Origin: Pseudonocardiaceae bacterium
Lineage (GTDB): Bacteria; Actinomycetota; Actinomycetes; Mycobacteriales; Pseudonocardiaceae
Assembly: GCA_025937115.1 (NCBI GenBank)
Contig: JAICSB010000108.1
Location: 1-9,352, forward strand
DNA: 9,352 nucleotides
Direction of reading: 5' to 3'
Part shown: positions 8,745-9,352 of the stretch, piece by piece
How positions within the stretch are numbered: position 1 is the stretch's first letter
How the letters are laid out: every line of letters begins with the position of its first letter
The notes under the pieces: model-generated
What the model was told of the DNA's origin: nothing
What the model saw: the letters and a program-made list of their open reading frames with translations, nothing else
The model's database searches: none
Translations under genes and position numbers: made by a program

Positions 8745-8895
8745 TCAGTTCAGCCGCTGGTACAGCACGACGTTGGGTGCTTCGAATGACTTGTTCGGGA
8801 AGCTGCGCAACGCCTCCACGAGACCGCGTGGCCAGCCAGATCTGCCGGGGACCCTGGGTAGTCGAGAACTTCTGTTCGGTGACCTGAAACCCCAT
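8745..8895 (-). pseudogene. Frameshifted 3' remnant of an unrecognised gene
   Basis: Two adjoining minus-strand frames read like one protein tail broken near 8826. The first part (8895-8827) reads MGFQVTEQKFSTTQGPRQ then IWLAT. The second (8828-8745) reads RGLVEALRSFPNKSFEAP then NVVLYQRLN and stops with TGA at 8747-8745. Third-position GC is about 80% in both parts, as expected for real coding DNA here, and neither part continues sensibly in its own frame past the break. There is no credible start and no 5' portion. The remainder of the gene is missing, so this looks like a decayed C-terminus. I do not recognise the family. The stop lies 41 bp upstream of the hemerythrin start, so the cargo-encapsulin promoter may lie within this remnant. 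Confidence 0.5.
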
Positions 8896-8994
8896 AACCC
8901 GGGGTGCCCGCTTCGGCGAGCCACTACACATCCGCAGCGCTGATCAGCGAAACTGAGGCGCCAGCGTGCAACTGTGCACTGCCAGCCCTCAGAT

Positions 8995-9029
8995 TCGGTG
9001 ATCATGAGTGGGCGACATCGGTGACCATG
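8995..9029. repeat. Short direct repeat TCGGTGAYCATG
   Basis: TCGGTGATCATG (8995-9006) and TCGGTGACCATG (9018-9029) differ at one base and are 23 bp apart from start to start, about two helical turns. They could be paired regulator half-sites upstream of the permease, or chance. No regulator gene is visible nearby. Confidence 0.3.
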
Positions 9030-9061
9030 CGGCCGGTAGTCGCCACACCTTGATCCCGGTT

Positions 9062-9087
9062 GCTGACACCCAATTCGGGTAGTCAGC
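9062..9087. promoter_or_regulatory. Hairpin or operator upstream of the permease gene
   Basis: GCTGACACCC (9062-9071) pairs with GGGTAGTCAGC (9077-9087) except for one bulged A, leaving a five-base AATTC loop. With no T-tract after it, an operator or mRNA structure is as likely as a terminator. The GGGTA of the right arm, with GGTT at 9058-9061, also loosely resembles a sigma-F promoter, but the spacing is short. Confidence 0.4.
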
Positions 9088-9262
9088 GGCATGAAATGGA
9101 TCGCGACGCGCAAGCGGAGGCTCAGCGACTGCAGGCGCGGGCGCCGGGATTTCGCTCCACCATTGGTGCCGGCACTGCTCCCGTCGGCGGTATCGCCGGG
9201 TCTCCCGGCCGCGCCGCGGCGAGGGTGGTCCTGACCTGGCGTCGCCGTAGCGGTAGCTGATT

Positions 9263-9352
9263 GTGGCAGCTGAAATCTCCTCGATCTTGCTGCTGTTCGT
9301 GGTGCTCGGTTTCGCCGTGCTACGACCCCGGGGATTACCCGAAGCCGTAGCC
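9263..9352 (+). CDS. N-terminus of an ArsB/SLC13-type permease, cut by window edge
   Basis: Thirty codons from GTG at 9263 to the window end give a short MAAEIS lead followed by a hydrophobic helix (ILLLFVVLGFAVL) and RPRGLPEAVA. The helix plus RPRGLPEAVA is characteristic of the first segment of actinobacterial ArsB/SLC13-family permeases (arsenite efflux or anion transport). In-frame TAG at 9254-9256 leaves GTG 9263 as the only standard start, though the upstream sequence has no strong Shine-Dalgarno. With so little protein visible the substrate is uncertain, and the family call rests on recalled pattern. Confidence 0.6.
   Translation, partial: MAAEISSILLLFVVLGFAVLRPRGLPEAVA

Larger units (their letters stand above)
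8896..9262. other. Spacer without a clear gene before the permease
   Basis: No reading frame in this ~370-bp stretch has both a ribosome binding site and a recognisable product. A 47-codon frame from ATG 9091 to TGA 9232-9234 (M-K-W-I start, arginine-rich, then PPLVPALLP) has G/C-rich third positions but no Shine-Dalgarno; a 66-codon frame ending at 9260 overlaps it. It also holds a hairpin at 9062-9087 and a short direct repeat at 8995-9029. Promoters for the rightward permease gene are expected here. Confidence 0.45.

Noticed and set aside
8745..9113. 122-codon minus-strand frame as an intact gene
   Set aside because: Only its last ~27 codons look like coding sequence; the rest is cysteine/arginine-rich without family resemblance, and the convincing upstream part lies in another frame.
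9060..9260. 66-codon plus-strand frame before the permease
   Set aside because: It starts at a rare codon inside the hairpin, has no ribosome site, and the product is unrecognised.

Overview
The window is high-GC DNA with G/C-rich third codon positions, frequent GTG starts and stop-start overlaps between genes. Together with a SufS-SufU-SufT gene order, a hemerythrin/encapsulin pair and a GTTT-N16-GGGTAA promoter of the sigma-F type, this points to an actinobacterium, probably in the Mycobacteriales (mycobacteria or close relatives). The species cannot be fixed from the sequence. No rRNA, tRNA, CRISPR array or intact mobile element was seen.

Layout. Positions 1-1627 (+) hold the 3' end of an Fe-S cluster assembly operon: sufS (5' truncated by the window edge), sufU and sufT, joined by 4-nt overlaps. 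The 3' half of a PIN-domain (VapC-like) toxin gene follows, with no 5' half; its readable frame begins inside the end of sufT. A RecQ DNA helicase (1886-3760) runs on the opposite strand. After a 252-bp divergent spacer comes a two-gene unit on the + strand: a cation diffusion facilitator of the ZnT9-like type and an AI-2E/PerM-family membrane protein, again overlapping by ATGA. A small proline-rich protein gene (6369-6593) with a strong ribosome binding site closes this rightward block.

The most interesting part is on the minus strand from 8704 to 6719. A hemerythrin-like protein with a complete H-HxxxE-H-HxxxE di-iron ligand set ends in a textbook encapsulin cargo-loading peptide (SLGIGSLKGR). 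Its stop codon overlaps the start of a family 1 encapsulin shell gene. The two genes should make a protein nanocompartment filled with a di-iron protein, a system known in principle from actinobacteria and linked to oxidative or nitrosative stress defence. Just downstream, a four-helix membrane protein of unknown function has its own sigma-F-like promoter.

Upstream of the hemerythrin gene (8745-8895, minus) lies the frameshifted tail of an unrecognised gene. About 370 bp without a clear gene follow, containing a hairpin. At 9263 the first 30 codons of an ArsB/SLC13-type permease run off the right edge. Two gene remnants (PIN domain, unknown tail) show that the block has been rearranged, so the encapsulin locus may sit in a region of gene turnover.
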